Below, in pieces: positions 19,723 through 28,613 of a DNA stretch of 42,663 nt. Both the position numbers and the translations under genes were made by a program. The first letter of the stretch is position 1, and each line of letters starts with the position of its first letter. Location: positions 1 through 42,663 of the forward strand of contig CALXFE010000013.1 in assembly GCA_944387545.1 (NCBI GenBank), read 5' to 3'. Source of the DNA: an uncultured Clostridia bacterium (lineage in GTDB: Bacteria; Bacillota; Clostridia; TANB77; CAG-508). The notes under the pieces are model-generated. The model ran no database searches. It had not been told where the DNA came from and worked only from the letters and a program-made list of their open reading frames with translations.

Positions 19723-22700
19723 ATGAAAGAGAAGATTTCTAAGAGACTAATTGTCATTATGATAATTGCAGCTTTGACTGTATTAAATATTTTTGCGCTT
19801 GCTATGCAAATTGTTAATGCAGAAGAGGCATCAATTAATGCAAGTCCTATTTTAGAAGGAACATTGGAAAAATATATCAATTATCATATATCAGATGATG
19901 ATAAAGGAACATTGCTACAATACCATTTAAGAACAGGAATGCAATATAAAGAAGAATCTGATGTTTTTCCTGCCAAAGAAAATGCAATAACGATAAATAT
20001 AGGGCAAATTGATGGGAAATATCCATATAAAGTAAAAACAATTGTCAATAGCACGGAAGCAACCAATGGGAATATGCAAACAGATGTGAATAGCAGTAAT
20101 GAATATAATCCTGATACAGGTGTATTGACAATAAAAACCAATAATCAAGATGAAAATGGAAATGCGATTTCATCTAAGGTACCAAGTAATGATGATAGAG
20201 ATGATTATGTCATTATTTGTTATTATGATACATATACAGAAAATCAGGAAGAAAGAGAAGTATCTTTAAAAGTATCATCAAAAATCACTTTATTTTCAGA
20301 AGACAATATGGAAATATCTGGAGAAGGTGAGTTGAAAAATAACGTAAGTGAAAATATTGGTGATTTAACATCTATTGGATATGATACAGAAGACATATAT
20401 AATGGATATATAAAATCAAATATCATTAATGGAACAGAATATAATACACAATATACAGAAAAAGAAAAAATAGACATAAGTAACAAAGAAGCACATCAAA
20501 AAATCCAAATAGCAGAACAAAATACATTTGTGAGAATGGATGGAGAAGACATAAAAAAAGATTTAGGGAATAATCATAATTTGGTATATAAAAGTACAAA
20601 ACTTGAAAAAGAAAATATAATAGAGCTTCTTGGAGAAGAGGGAATTGTTGAGATTTCAGATGCAAATGGAAACATACTTGCTACAATTGATAAAAATACA
20701 GAATTTGCAGAAGATGGTACAATTACAATTACTTATGAAAATGAGATAGAAAGTTTAAATATAAAAACAAGTAATATTGTTAGTGAAGGAACATTATATA
20801 TCGAAAATACAAAAGAAATCAAAAACACAATGAAAGATATAGATGATGTAAAAATAAAAACAACAACCAATATAATAGGTATAAATGAAGAAATTCTAGA
20901 ACAAACAGAAGAAAATGTAGAAGAAAACACAAAAGAAAATACAGAAGAAAATCAAACAGTAGAAAGAGAAGTTTATAGAAAAGTAAGTGACAATATAGTA
21001 GAAATAAAAGAGGCACAAGATAATGTAAGTATAAATATAAGTTCTACGGAATGGACAAATAAACAACAAAATGAAATTACATTTGATATTAATTTAGATG
21101 CAACAAATTCACAATATAATTTGTTTAAAAACCCACAATTAAAAATAGAACTACCAAGTCAAGTAGAAAAAGTTATATTAGGAGATAGTTCAATTTTATA
21201 TGGAAATGGTTTAGAATTAGAAAAACCATATGTGGAAACAGATAAAGATGGAAGTTTAAATATTGTAGCAAATTTGACAGGAGAACAAACACAATATGCA
21301 GAAAATGATTTAAAACTTATTACGAATATAAAAATATCTGCAACGATTATATTAAAGAAAGATATTGAAAATACGACAGAAAAGCTTAATTTGAGTTATA
21401 CAAATGATTATACTATAGATGAAAAAAATGAACAAAAAAGCATTGAAAAAACATTAAACATAAAAAGTTATAATAAAAACGAACAAACAACTTTGCAAGA
21501 ACTGATACAAAATGTTAATTTATCCGCACAAGATTTATCACAAGATCCTGTAGATAGTCTAAAAATGGAAGTAACACCTGAAAAAGGAGATGTTACACTA
21601 AATGATGGAGATACGGTTTATGAAGGGGAATATATAAAATATAATATTAGAATTACGAACATTTCTAATACAGCAGTAGATGGTGTGAAAATAATTGGTA
21701 ATATACCAGATGGAACAACATATGGAGAACTATATGCTGAACATGATAGATATACAGGAGAATATTATTATAATTTTGATAGTTCTGTTAAAGAAAAACA
21801 AATTAATGTAGGAACAATAAATCCTGGACAAACATATGAAACATTCTATGAAGTTCAAGCAAATGATTTGAATGATGGCGAAGAACAAAAACAAATAGTA
21901 AGTAGTATATCTACTTATATAAATGATACAAAAGGCAATACTTATGAAATTACCAATACAATAAAAAATGCTGAAGTAAAAGTTTTCTTAAAGTCTTACA
22001 TGGATAGTGTGGAAGATAGATGGGATTATGAGATTGATGTCGAAAGTGATAAAAACGAAGATATAACTATTGAATTAAAGATGCCAGAAGAATATGAATT
22101 TGATAGTGTATGGAAAAGCGATAGTAAGATTGAACATGAATATGATGAAACAAAACACACATTAACGATTGTGGTTAAGCCAGGAGTTTATATTGCAGGT
22201 GGATTTCTTAATAATTCAAGTATAGATAAGACATCAGGTGAAAATACAGTGGAATTGGTTGCAACAGCAAAAGCAATATACAACAATATTGAGTATAGAA
22301 CGAATGAAAACAGAATAGAATTCAAATATTATGATACAAATGTACAATTAACATCAAATAATGAAGGTAAAGAAGTTAGATATGGGGAAGAAATAGAATA
22401 CCAGATTGCAGTTAGTGTCGAAGGACGAAAAAATATTGAAGAATCCGAAACGCCACTAGTTAATGTAAATCTTTTAGATTATTTACCAAGTGATGTAGAA
22501 CCAGTAAGTGTTACTTATGATAATTGGGAAGAAGTTATAAATGAAGATGATGCTGTTATTAATGATGACGGAAGTATAGAAAGTTATATCCCAACGGGAG
22601 AATATACGAAAACACAAATAACAGAAAACCTTGGTAGTGGAACAACAGATAATAATGGGAACAAAGTGGCAAATGTTGATTTACTTCTTAACATCCCATA

Positions 22701-25700
22701 TGAGGAGACAGCATATATTACTATAAAAACAACAGCTGGATTAGTATATGAAAGAACAATTGTTGAAAATAGTGTAACGATATCAAGTACTGAAACAGAT
22801 ACTAAGACCTCTAATAAAGTGACACATATTATTCTTCCATTTAATTATGACCAAACAACAGATCCAGAAAATCCAAATCCAGATCCAGATGATCCAGATA
22901 ATCCAAATCCAGATCCAGATAACCCAGACAACCCAGATAATCCAGACGATAACAAATATGACATACAAGGTGTTGCTTGGTTGGATGAAAATGAAGATGG
23001 AGTAAGACAATCTAGTGAACAATTATTAAGTGGAATTACAGTGATACTAGTAGATATGCAGAATTCAAGTGTAGTTAAAGAAAAAACACAAACGAATACG
23101 AATGGTACTTATGGATTCTATGATTTAGATGAAAGTCAATATGTTGTTATATTCCAGTATGATACAAATACATATTATGCTACAGAATATCAAAATAGTG
23201 GTATATCTGAAACATTAAATTCAGATGCCATTGAACAAACGATAACTTTGAATGGAGAACAAATAAAAGCAGGTGTTACAGATATAATAAGATTAGATAA
23301 CACTGTAAGAAATATTGATATAGGATTAATAGAAAACAAAACTTTTGATTTAAAATTAGATAAGTTTATTTCAGGAGTTACTGTAGAAACGAATAAGAAA
23401 ACAGTAACATATAGCTATAATAATCAAGAATTTGTTAAAGTGGATATAAATGCAAAAGAATTAAATGGAGCGAAAGTTACTGTTGAATACAAAATTGTAG
23501 TAACAAACGAAGGTGAATTACCGGCTAAAATAGGAAGTGTTAAAGATTACTTGCCTGATAGTTTTGTACTTAATGATAATATGAGACAAATATGGATACA
23601 ACAAAATGATGGAACAGTCGTTAATAATAGTATGGCAAATGATAATTTAAACAAAGGAGAAAGTGTTACATTAACATTAACAGCAACAAAAACAATGACA
23701 GAAGATTCCACAGGTGTGTTTATTAATAAAGCAGAAATTGCAGAAGCAAGTAATACAAAACAAGTTGCAGATATAGATTCCACACCAGGAAATAATGTTG
23801 AGACAGAAGATGACTTTTCAAAAGCAGAAATTATTATTTCTGTAGGTACAGGAGGAGTTATTATATACATATCAATATTCTTTGGTGTAGCAATAATCAT
23901 AGGTTTAGGTGTATATTTGATAAAAAAATATGGTATTTCTAAAAAAGTCAAAACCACATTTATGGTACTAATAGCATTAGGAATTACACTTTTTGTAAAT
24001 GTTGGTCAAGTATCTGCAGAAGAAGCACCAGACGGACTAGATAAGGCAAGTTTTACTTGGTGTATTAGTGGAGGTAGAGGAGACAATGGAAATTATTGGT
24101 GTGGCTGTGAGCCTGCATATAATAACAGCCATGGTAGCATTCACTTTACCGGTGGTATTGATAATAAAGGAGGAAAATGTATCAATTCAGACTTAGATGC
24201 AGCAGGTTTTTCGGGTGGAGATACATCACCAAGCAGTGTAGAATATACTTTTAAAGGTTATGCATCTACAACTACTGGAGAAGAGAAAAAATATTACGTT
24301 TGGAATACTACTTCATGGCAATCTGTAGATAGCTTACCAACTTATGTAATACAAGTCGCAAATGGATATTCTAATGTTGGAGTTAAAAAGATTGACGATA
24401 ATCTTATATTAGGACCATTAAAAATGGATACGGATATTTATAATGGAGGTTATACTTTTGAAGTAAGAGGTACAAACGGAAATCTAATATCAGGAGTTAC
24501 AACATGTAATGCATCAGGAGGAACAATAACTGTTATAGGTTCAACAGAATTTTATATAAAAGTTCCAGAAAATAATGTTTCAAAGGGAATCGCTTCAATC
24601 AAAGCAATTGCAACAGGATTCAATAATACAGGAAATGTTATAAGGACAGACATAAAAAGCTATAAAAGTTCATATTTAGAATATACACCTTCTGGAGATA
24701 GACAAGATGTTCGAACACTAAATAAAGTAACGTATGATTGGGACACAAGTTATACATTCAGTGGAGCATCTGTAACATGGACAGATATAAATGGAGTATT
24801 AGAACTTGAAAAACAAGATGCTGATGATTCAAATGTAAAATTACCAGGTGTTCAAATAAGAATTCAAAATTCAGCAGTAGGTTATGATAGAACATTTACA
24901 ACAGATGAAGATGGAAAAATATATGTAGATAACTTACGTGCTGGTACATATACAATAACAGAAGTTTCAAATGGTCATTATGGATATTCAAAAGTAGAAA
25001 GAGGAGAAGTAACAATATATTCAGGAACAATTGCATCATTTAATTTGTTAAATGAAAAACAAACAGGAAACCTAAAAATATACAAAAAAGATGCAAATAA
25101 TAATAATATTGTATTACCAGGCGTATCATTTAAGATAAGAAATTCCAAAGGAGAATATATAATTGCTGTAGGCGGAGGAAATAATACATTATCAAGAGTA
25201 ACAGGAACGGTGCATTTGAGCAATCTTCAAACGACTACGAATATAAATAATGCAACTGAGTTTATAACAGATAATAGTGGCAGTATACAGATTTATAACT
25301 TATTAATGGATACATATTATGTATCAGAAGTATCAATTGGAAATAATTTTGGATATGAAATAGATAATAATTTCATTTCTTGGGAGGCTTCTGGTGCAAT
25401 TGGAACAGGAAATACAGCAACGATTACAATTGATAGACAAAGTTCTACAAATACAGGAAACAATTCATCAGGTGGAGATAACATTTTTGATGTTTTAAAG
25501 GTAAAGAACAAGAAAAAATACATAAAATTATCAGGTTATGCTTGGGAAGACAAAGTTAAAGATAAAAATAGTACGAAAGATTATTTATGGAATAGTGGAA
25601 CAGAAGATAAGAGATTACAATATGTAACCGTTAGATTAAAGAAAGCAGATGGAACATTATTAGTATCAACTACAACCAATGCAAATGGTGCATATATATT

Positions 25701-28368
25701 TGGAAATTATGATACAAATCCAAGTGCAACAAAAATAAAAATTGATGACTTGACTGGCGCATATATGGAATTTGAATATAATGGTATGAGTTATCAATCT
25801 ATACGAATAAATGAGAATGCAGCAAATGGAAATAAAGCAACAGATACAGCATTAAGAAATACCTTTAATAATAATTATGCGACAATAAGCAAAGATATGG
25901 CATCTAATTCTAGCGGTAATAAAACATATGATATTCGATATAAGTATGATGTGGGCAGTCATGAAAGTACTGTTATATATGGAAACTCAGTAAGATATGG
26001 ATATCAAGGACAAACTTATCCTATATCAGGTGTAGACAATCAATACATTCTTCAGGCAATAACAACTAAAAAAGCTAAAAATATCTTATATACATCATAT
26101 ACAGCAGATAGCTTAAGAGCTAGTGGTACAAATGAAATAACAAACATAAACTTAGGGGTAGAAGAAAGAGAAATGCCAGACTTAGCACTTACACAAGATG
26201 TAGAAAAAGTAGAAGTTAGTCTAAATAATTATACACACACATATAAATATGCACAAAGATTCGAAGATCCTCAAAATTATGCAGGTGGAGATGGATTTGA
26301 AAATGAATTTAATGTAGTAGCAAAATTCCAAAATAAATATTTGACGAATTCATATACAAGAGAAATATATTCATCAGATATTGTATATAACAAACAGCCA
26401 GGAAATGAAGGAAAATTAAAAGTATTTGTAACATACAAAATTAAACTAAGAAATGAATCAACAAACTTGTATAGCAATATAAAGACATTATCAAATTATT
26501 ATGATGATCGATATGAGAATGTTGTTGTAAGAGATCAAAACGGAAAGGTAATACCGTCTTCTACAGATAATGCATATCATGTTGGTGGATTGAAAAAATT
26601 GAATATACAAGCAAGTCAACAAATAGAACATGGAAAGACAACTGAGATAACAATAACCTATCAACTAAATAATAATGCGATAAATTCAGTATTAAATGGA
26701 GACGCAACACTACATTCAACAACAGAAATATCATCATATTCTACATATAGTGACAATGGGTATAAGGTAGCTTATGCAGGAATTGATGTTGATTCAGCAC
26801 CTGATACAATTACACCAACCACATTGGAAACCATTACAAACACAATAGAAGACGATACAGATAGAGCACCATCATTAATTCTAAAAGTAAAAGAGGGAAG
26901 ATATATTAAAGGTACTGTATGGGAAGATAGTGCAATACAAAATCTATTAAATCAATCAGGATACTATAAAGAAAGAAAAGGTGATGGAATCTATGAAGCA
27001 ACTGAAAATATTGTAAACAATGTAAAAGTAGAGCTAATGACAGTTGATGAATCAGGAAATGTAGAATTAGCAAAACTATATCAGAAAGATAATAAGGTTG
27101 TGGATGCAAGCACATATACTAGTGGAAAAGGAGAATATACTTTTGCTGGTGTCATACCATCAAATTACCTTATAAGATATACATATGGTAATAATAGTGT
27201 TATATATGATGCGAATGGCAATAAAATCAAAAATGTAGACGCCAATTTCTATAAATCTACCATTTATAGGGGCGGAAATAAAACAGCCGCAAATGCTATG
27301 ACAGATTATTGGTACAGAGGGGAAACAAGTGGCACAGATGCACAAAGATTATCTGATGCGAAAGATAATGATCAATTTGTAGAAGATAGAATTGTAGATG
27401 AACAGATTGACTATGGATATATTGTAGAAAGTAGAGAATTTACAGAAATTAATGCAGATACCAGAAAGTTTGATATAAAATTAGATTATGACGTTAACAT
27501 AGATAATATTAGTGAATATGGGGCAAACTTAAAATTCATATTTGATAATATTGACTTTGGTATCATAGAAAGACCAAAACAATCATTGCAAATAGACAAA
27601 AAGATTGTAAATGTAAAAATCATATTATCAAATGGAAACACATTTATAGATGGGGATCCAAGAAGTCAAAATCTATCAGGTCTTAAGTTATTAGATGATG
27701 ATGTATACATTGAAATGGATAATGAAATCATACAAGGTGCAACGTTAAAAATAACCTATGAAATCACAGTAGACAATACAAAATGTGAGGTAGACTTTAA
27801 TGATAGGGATTACTACATATATGGTACGATTTCAGATGCAGATAGAAGGACAAAATATGCAATTGCTAGTGTTGTAGATATGTATGATTACTTACCAGAA
27901 GAGATGGTAATAGAATCAAGTGAAGGAGATAACTGGGAAAAAATAACGATAAAACCAGATATGAATGGAACAATACTTTCAGAAGATGTATACAAATCTG
28001 TAAAAGATCTTCAAAATATTATCCATCTAAAGAATCCTATATTTAAAAATATGACACCAGGTCAAGTAGCTAGCACGAGTATGGTTGTTACAAAACAATT
28101 ATCTGTTTCAGCAGATGACTTGACTTATGAGAATGACGTAGAAGTTATTAGACTTAAAGGAAGAAAAAATATAGATTCTGTTCCAGGAAACTATGATCCG
28201 ACAACAAATGGAGAAAAAGAACCAGATGATGATCATGTAGAACTAACCATAACAGGACCTACTGGTGAAAATCGACAATATATCATTTATGGAATTATCG
28301 GAATAACCGTACTAGTTGTTATAGGCATAGGAATTGTCATTATAAAAAGAAAAGTCTTAAAAAAATAA
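19723..28368 (+). CDS. Fused giant surface protein A'-B' with internal membrane hairpin
   Basis: This 2881-aa protein reads as a paralog of A and a paralog of B joined in one frame. Residues 1-30 are a signal peptide. A' then runs to about 1400, with DUF11-like repeats, a Pro/Asp/Asn linker at about 1047-1077, an SdrD-B-like domain at about 1080-1200 (VAWLDENEDGVRQSSEQ), a DUF11-like domain starting FDLKLDKFISG at about 1208, and SVGTGG plus a membrane segment at about 1376-1400. After a short basic loop (KKYGISKKVKTTF), residues 1414-1434 form a second hydrophobic segment ending VSAEE, like a signal peptide. B' follows: a Cys-rich head (about 1440-1490) without the thioester signature, two SpaA-like Cna-B domains (about 1691-1775 and 1782-1900), and conserved regions shared with B (PDLALTQDVEKVEV near 2152). 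The end has GPTGEN, a membrane segment and KRK. The start has GGAGG six bases upstream. Fusion is seen directly; processing is inference. Confidence 0.82.
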   Translation: MKEKISKRLIVIMIIAALTVLNIFALAMQIVNAEEASINASPILEGTLEKYINYHISDDDKGTLLQYHLRTGMQYKEESDVFPAKENAITINIGQIDGKYPYKVKTIVNSTEATNGNMQTDVNSSNEYNPDTGVLTIKTNNQDENGNAISSKVPSNDDRDDYVIICYYDTYTENQEEREVSLKVSSKITLFSEDNMEISGEGELKNNVSENIGDLTSIGYDTEDIYNGYIKSNIINGTEYNTQYTEKEKIDISNKEAHQKIQIAEQNTFVRMDGEDIKKDLGNNHNLVYKSTKLEKENIIELLGEEGIVEISDANGNILATIDKNTEFAEDGTITITYENEIESLNIKTSNIVSEGTLYIENTKEIKNTMKDIDDVKIKTTTNIIGINEEILEQTEENVEENTKENTEENQTVEREVYRKVSDNIVEIKEAQDNVSINISSTEWTNKQQNEITFDINLDATNSQYNLFKNPQLKIELPSQVEKVILGDSSILYGNGLELEKPYVETDKDGSLNIVANLTGEQTQYAENDLKLITNIKISATIILKKDIENTTEKLNLSYTNDYTIDEKNEQKSIEKTLNIKSYNKNEQTTLQELIQNVNLSAQDLSQDPVDSLKMEVTPEKGDVTLNDGDTVYEGEYIKYNIRITNISNTAVDGVKIIGNIPDGTTYGELYAEHDRYTGEYYYNFDSSVKEKQINVGTINPGQTYETFYEVQANDLNDGEEQKQIVSSISTYINDTKGNTYEITNTIKNAEVKVFLKSYMDSVEDRWDYEIDVESDKNEDITIELKMPEEYEFDSVWKSDSKIEHEYDETKHTLTIVVKPGVYIAGGFLNNSSIDKTSGENTVELVATAKAIYNNIEYRTNENRIEFKYYDTNVQLTSNNEGKEVRYGEEIEYQIAVSVEGRKNIEESETPLVNVNLLDYLPSDVEPVSVTYDNWEEVINEDDAVINDDGSIESYIPTGEYTKTQITENLGSGTTDNNGNKVANVDLLLNIPYEETAYITIKTTAGLVYERTIVENSVTISSTETDTKTSNKVTHIILPFNYDQTTDPENPNPDPDDPDNPNPDPDNPDNPDNPDDNKYDIQGVAWLDENEDGVRQSSEQLLSGITVILVDMQNSSVVKEKTQTNTNGTYGFYDLDESQYVVIFQYDTNTYYATEYQNSGISETLNSDAIEQTITLNGEQIKAGVTDIIRLDNTVRNIDIGLIENKTFDLKLDKFISGVTVETNKKTVTYSYNNQEFVKVDINAKELNGAKVTVEYKIVVTNEGELPAKIGSVKDYLPDSFVLNDNMRQIWIQQNDGTVVNNSMANDNLNKGESVTLTLTATKTMTEDSTGVFINKAEIAEASNTKQVADIDSTPGNNVETEDDFSKAEIIISVGTGGVIIYISIFFGVAIIIGLGVYLIKKYGISKKVKTTFMVLIALGITLFVNVGQVSAEEAPDGLDKASFTWCISGGRGDNGNYWCGCEPAYNNSHGSIHFTGGIDNKGGKCINSDLDAAGFSGGDTSPSSVEYTFKGYASTTTGEEKKYYVWNTTSWQSVDSLPTYVIQVANGYSNVGVKKIDDNLILGPLKMDTDIYNGGYTFEVRGTNGNLISGVTTCNASGGTITVIGSTEFYIKVPENNVSKGIASIKAIATGFNNTGNVIRTDIKSYKSSYLEYTPSGDRQDVRTLNKVTYDWDTSYTFSGASVTWTDINGVLELEKQDADDSNVKLPGVQIRIQNSAVGYDRTFTTDEDGKIYVDNLRAGTYTITEVSNGHYGYSKVERGEVTIYSGTIASFNLLNEKQTGNLKIYKKDANNNNIVLPGVSFKIRNSKGEYIIAVGGGNNTLSRVTGTVHLSNLQTTTNINNATEFITDNSGSIQIYNLLMDTYYVSEVSIGNNFGYEIDNNFISWEASGAIGTGNTATITIDRQSSTNTGNNSSGGDNIFDVLKVKNKKKYIKLSGYAWEDKVKDKNSTKDYLWNSGTEDKRLQYVTVRLKKADGTLLVSTTTNANGAYIFGNYDTNPSATKIKIDDLTGAYMEFEYNGMSYQSIRINENAANGNKATDTALRNTFNNNYATISKDMASNSSGNKTYDIRYKYDVGSHESTVIYGNSVRYGYQGQTYPISGVDNQYILQAITTKKAKNILYTSYTADSLRASGTNEITNINLGVEEREMPDLALTQDVEKVEVSLNNYTHTYKYAQRFEDPQNYAGGDGFENEFNVVAKFQNKYLTNSYTREIYSSDIVYNKQPGNEGKLKVFVTYKIKLRNESTNLYSNIKTLSNYYDDRYENVVVRDQNGKVIPSSTDNAYHVGGLKKLNIQASQQIEHGKTTEITITYQLNNNAINSVLNGDATLHSTTEISSYSTYSDNGYKVAYAGIDVDSAPDTITPTTLETITNTIEDDTDRAPSLILKVKEGRYIKGTVWEDSAIQNLLNQSGYYKERKGDGIYEATENIVNNVKVELMTVDESGNVELAKLYQKDNKVVDASTYTSGKGEYTFAGVIPSNYLIRYTYGNNSVIYDANGNKIKNVDANFYKSTIYRGGNKTAANAMTDYWYRGETSGTDAQRLSDAKDNDQFVEDRIVDEQIDYGYIVESREFTEINADTRKFDIKLDYDVNIDNISEYGANLKFIFDNIDFGIIERPKQSLQIDKKIVNVKIILSNGNTFIDGDPRSQNLSGLKLLDDDVYIEMDNEIIQGATLKITYEITVDNTKCEVDFNDRDYYIYGTISDADRRTKYAIASVVDMYDYLPEEMVIESSEGDNWEKITIKPDMNGTILSEDVYKSVKDLQNIIHLKNPIFKNMTPGQVASTSMVVTKQLSVSADDLTYENDVEVIRLKGRKNIDSVPGNYDPTTNGEKEPDDDHVELTITGPTGENRQYIIYGIIGITVLVVIGIGIVIIKRKVLKK
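22861..22950 (+). repeat. Pro-Asp-Asn coding repeat inside the fused surface gene
   Basis: An imperfect array of AATCCA, GATCCA and AACCCA hexamers encodes repeated NP, DP and PD dipeptides. It forms a flexible, acidic linker between the DUF11-like part and the SdrD-B-like domain of A'. Protein A has an Asn-rich linker at the same place, so the linker is conserved in position but not in sequence. Such hexamer arrays change length easily. Confidence 0.75.
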
Positions 28369-28377
28369 CATAAAAAT

Positions 28378-28413
28378 AAAAAAAATCATTTCTAAATAGG
28401 AATGATTTTTTTT
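28378..28413 (+). terminator. Rho-independent terminator of the fused surface gene
   Basis: AAAAATCATT and AATGATTTTT flank a loop of about 10 bases, with eight T at the end. A tracts before the stem make it possibly bidirectional. Confidence 0.8.
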
Positions 28414-28613
28414 ATTGTATTGCTTTTTTTGACATTCTGTAATAAAATAAAAAGCATAAAAAAACAAAAAAAAGAAATATAAAAGAATATAAAACCAAAA
28501 AATAGTAAAACATGTAAAAAAAATATTTGCAATGGCTTACTAAAAAAGACAAAAACCACAAAAGACAAGTAGTAAAATATAGCTTATATATTGGGTAAAG
28601 GTGGTATGGAAAT

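Noticed and set aside
24075..24086. RGD cell-binding motif in the head of B'
   Set aside because: A tripeptide occurs by chance in a 2881-aa protein; no supporting context for integrin binding can be seen.
28428..28434. Spo0A box upstream of spoIIE
   Set aside because: TGTCAAA on the minus strand matches 6 of 7 consensus bases, but it lies 180 bases from the start codon, is single, and no -10 box with suitable spacing was found.
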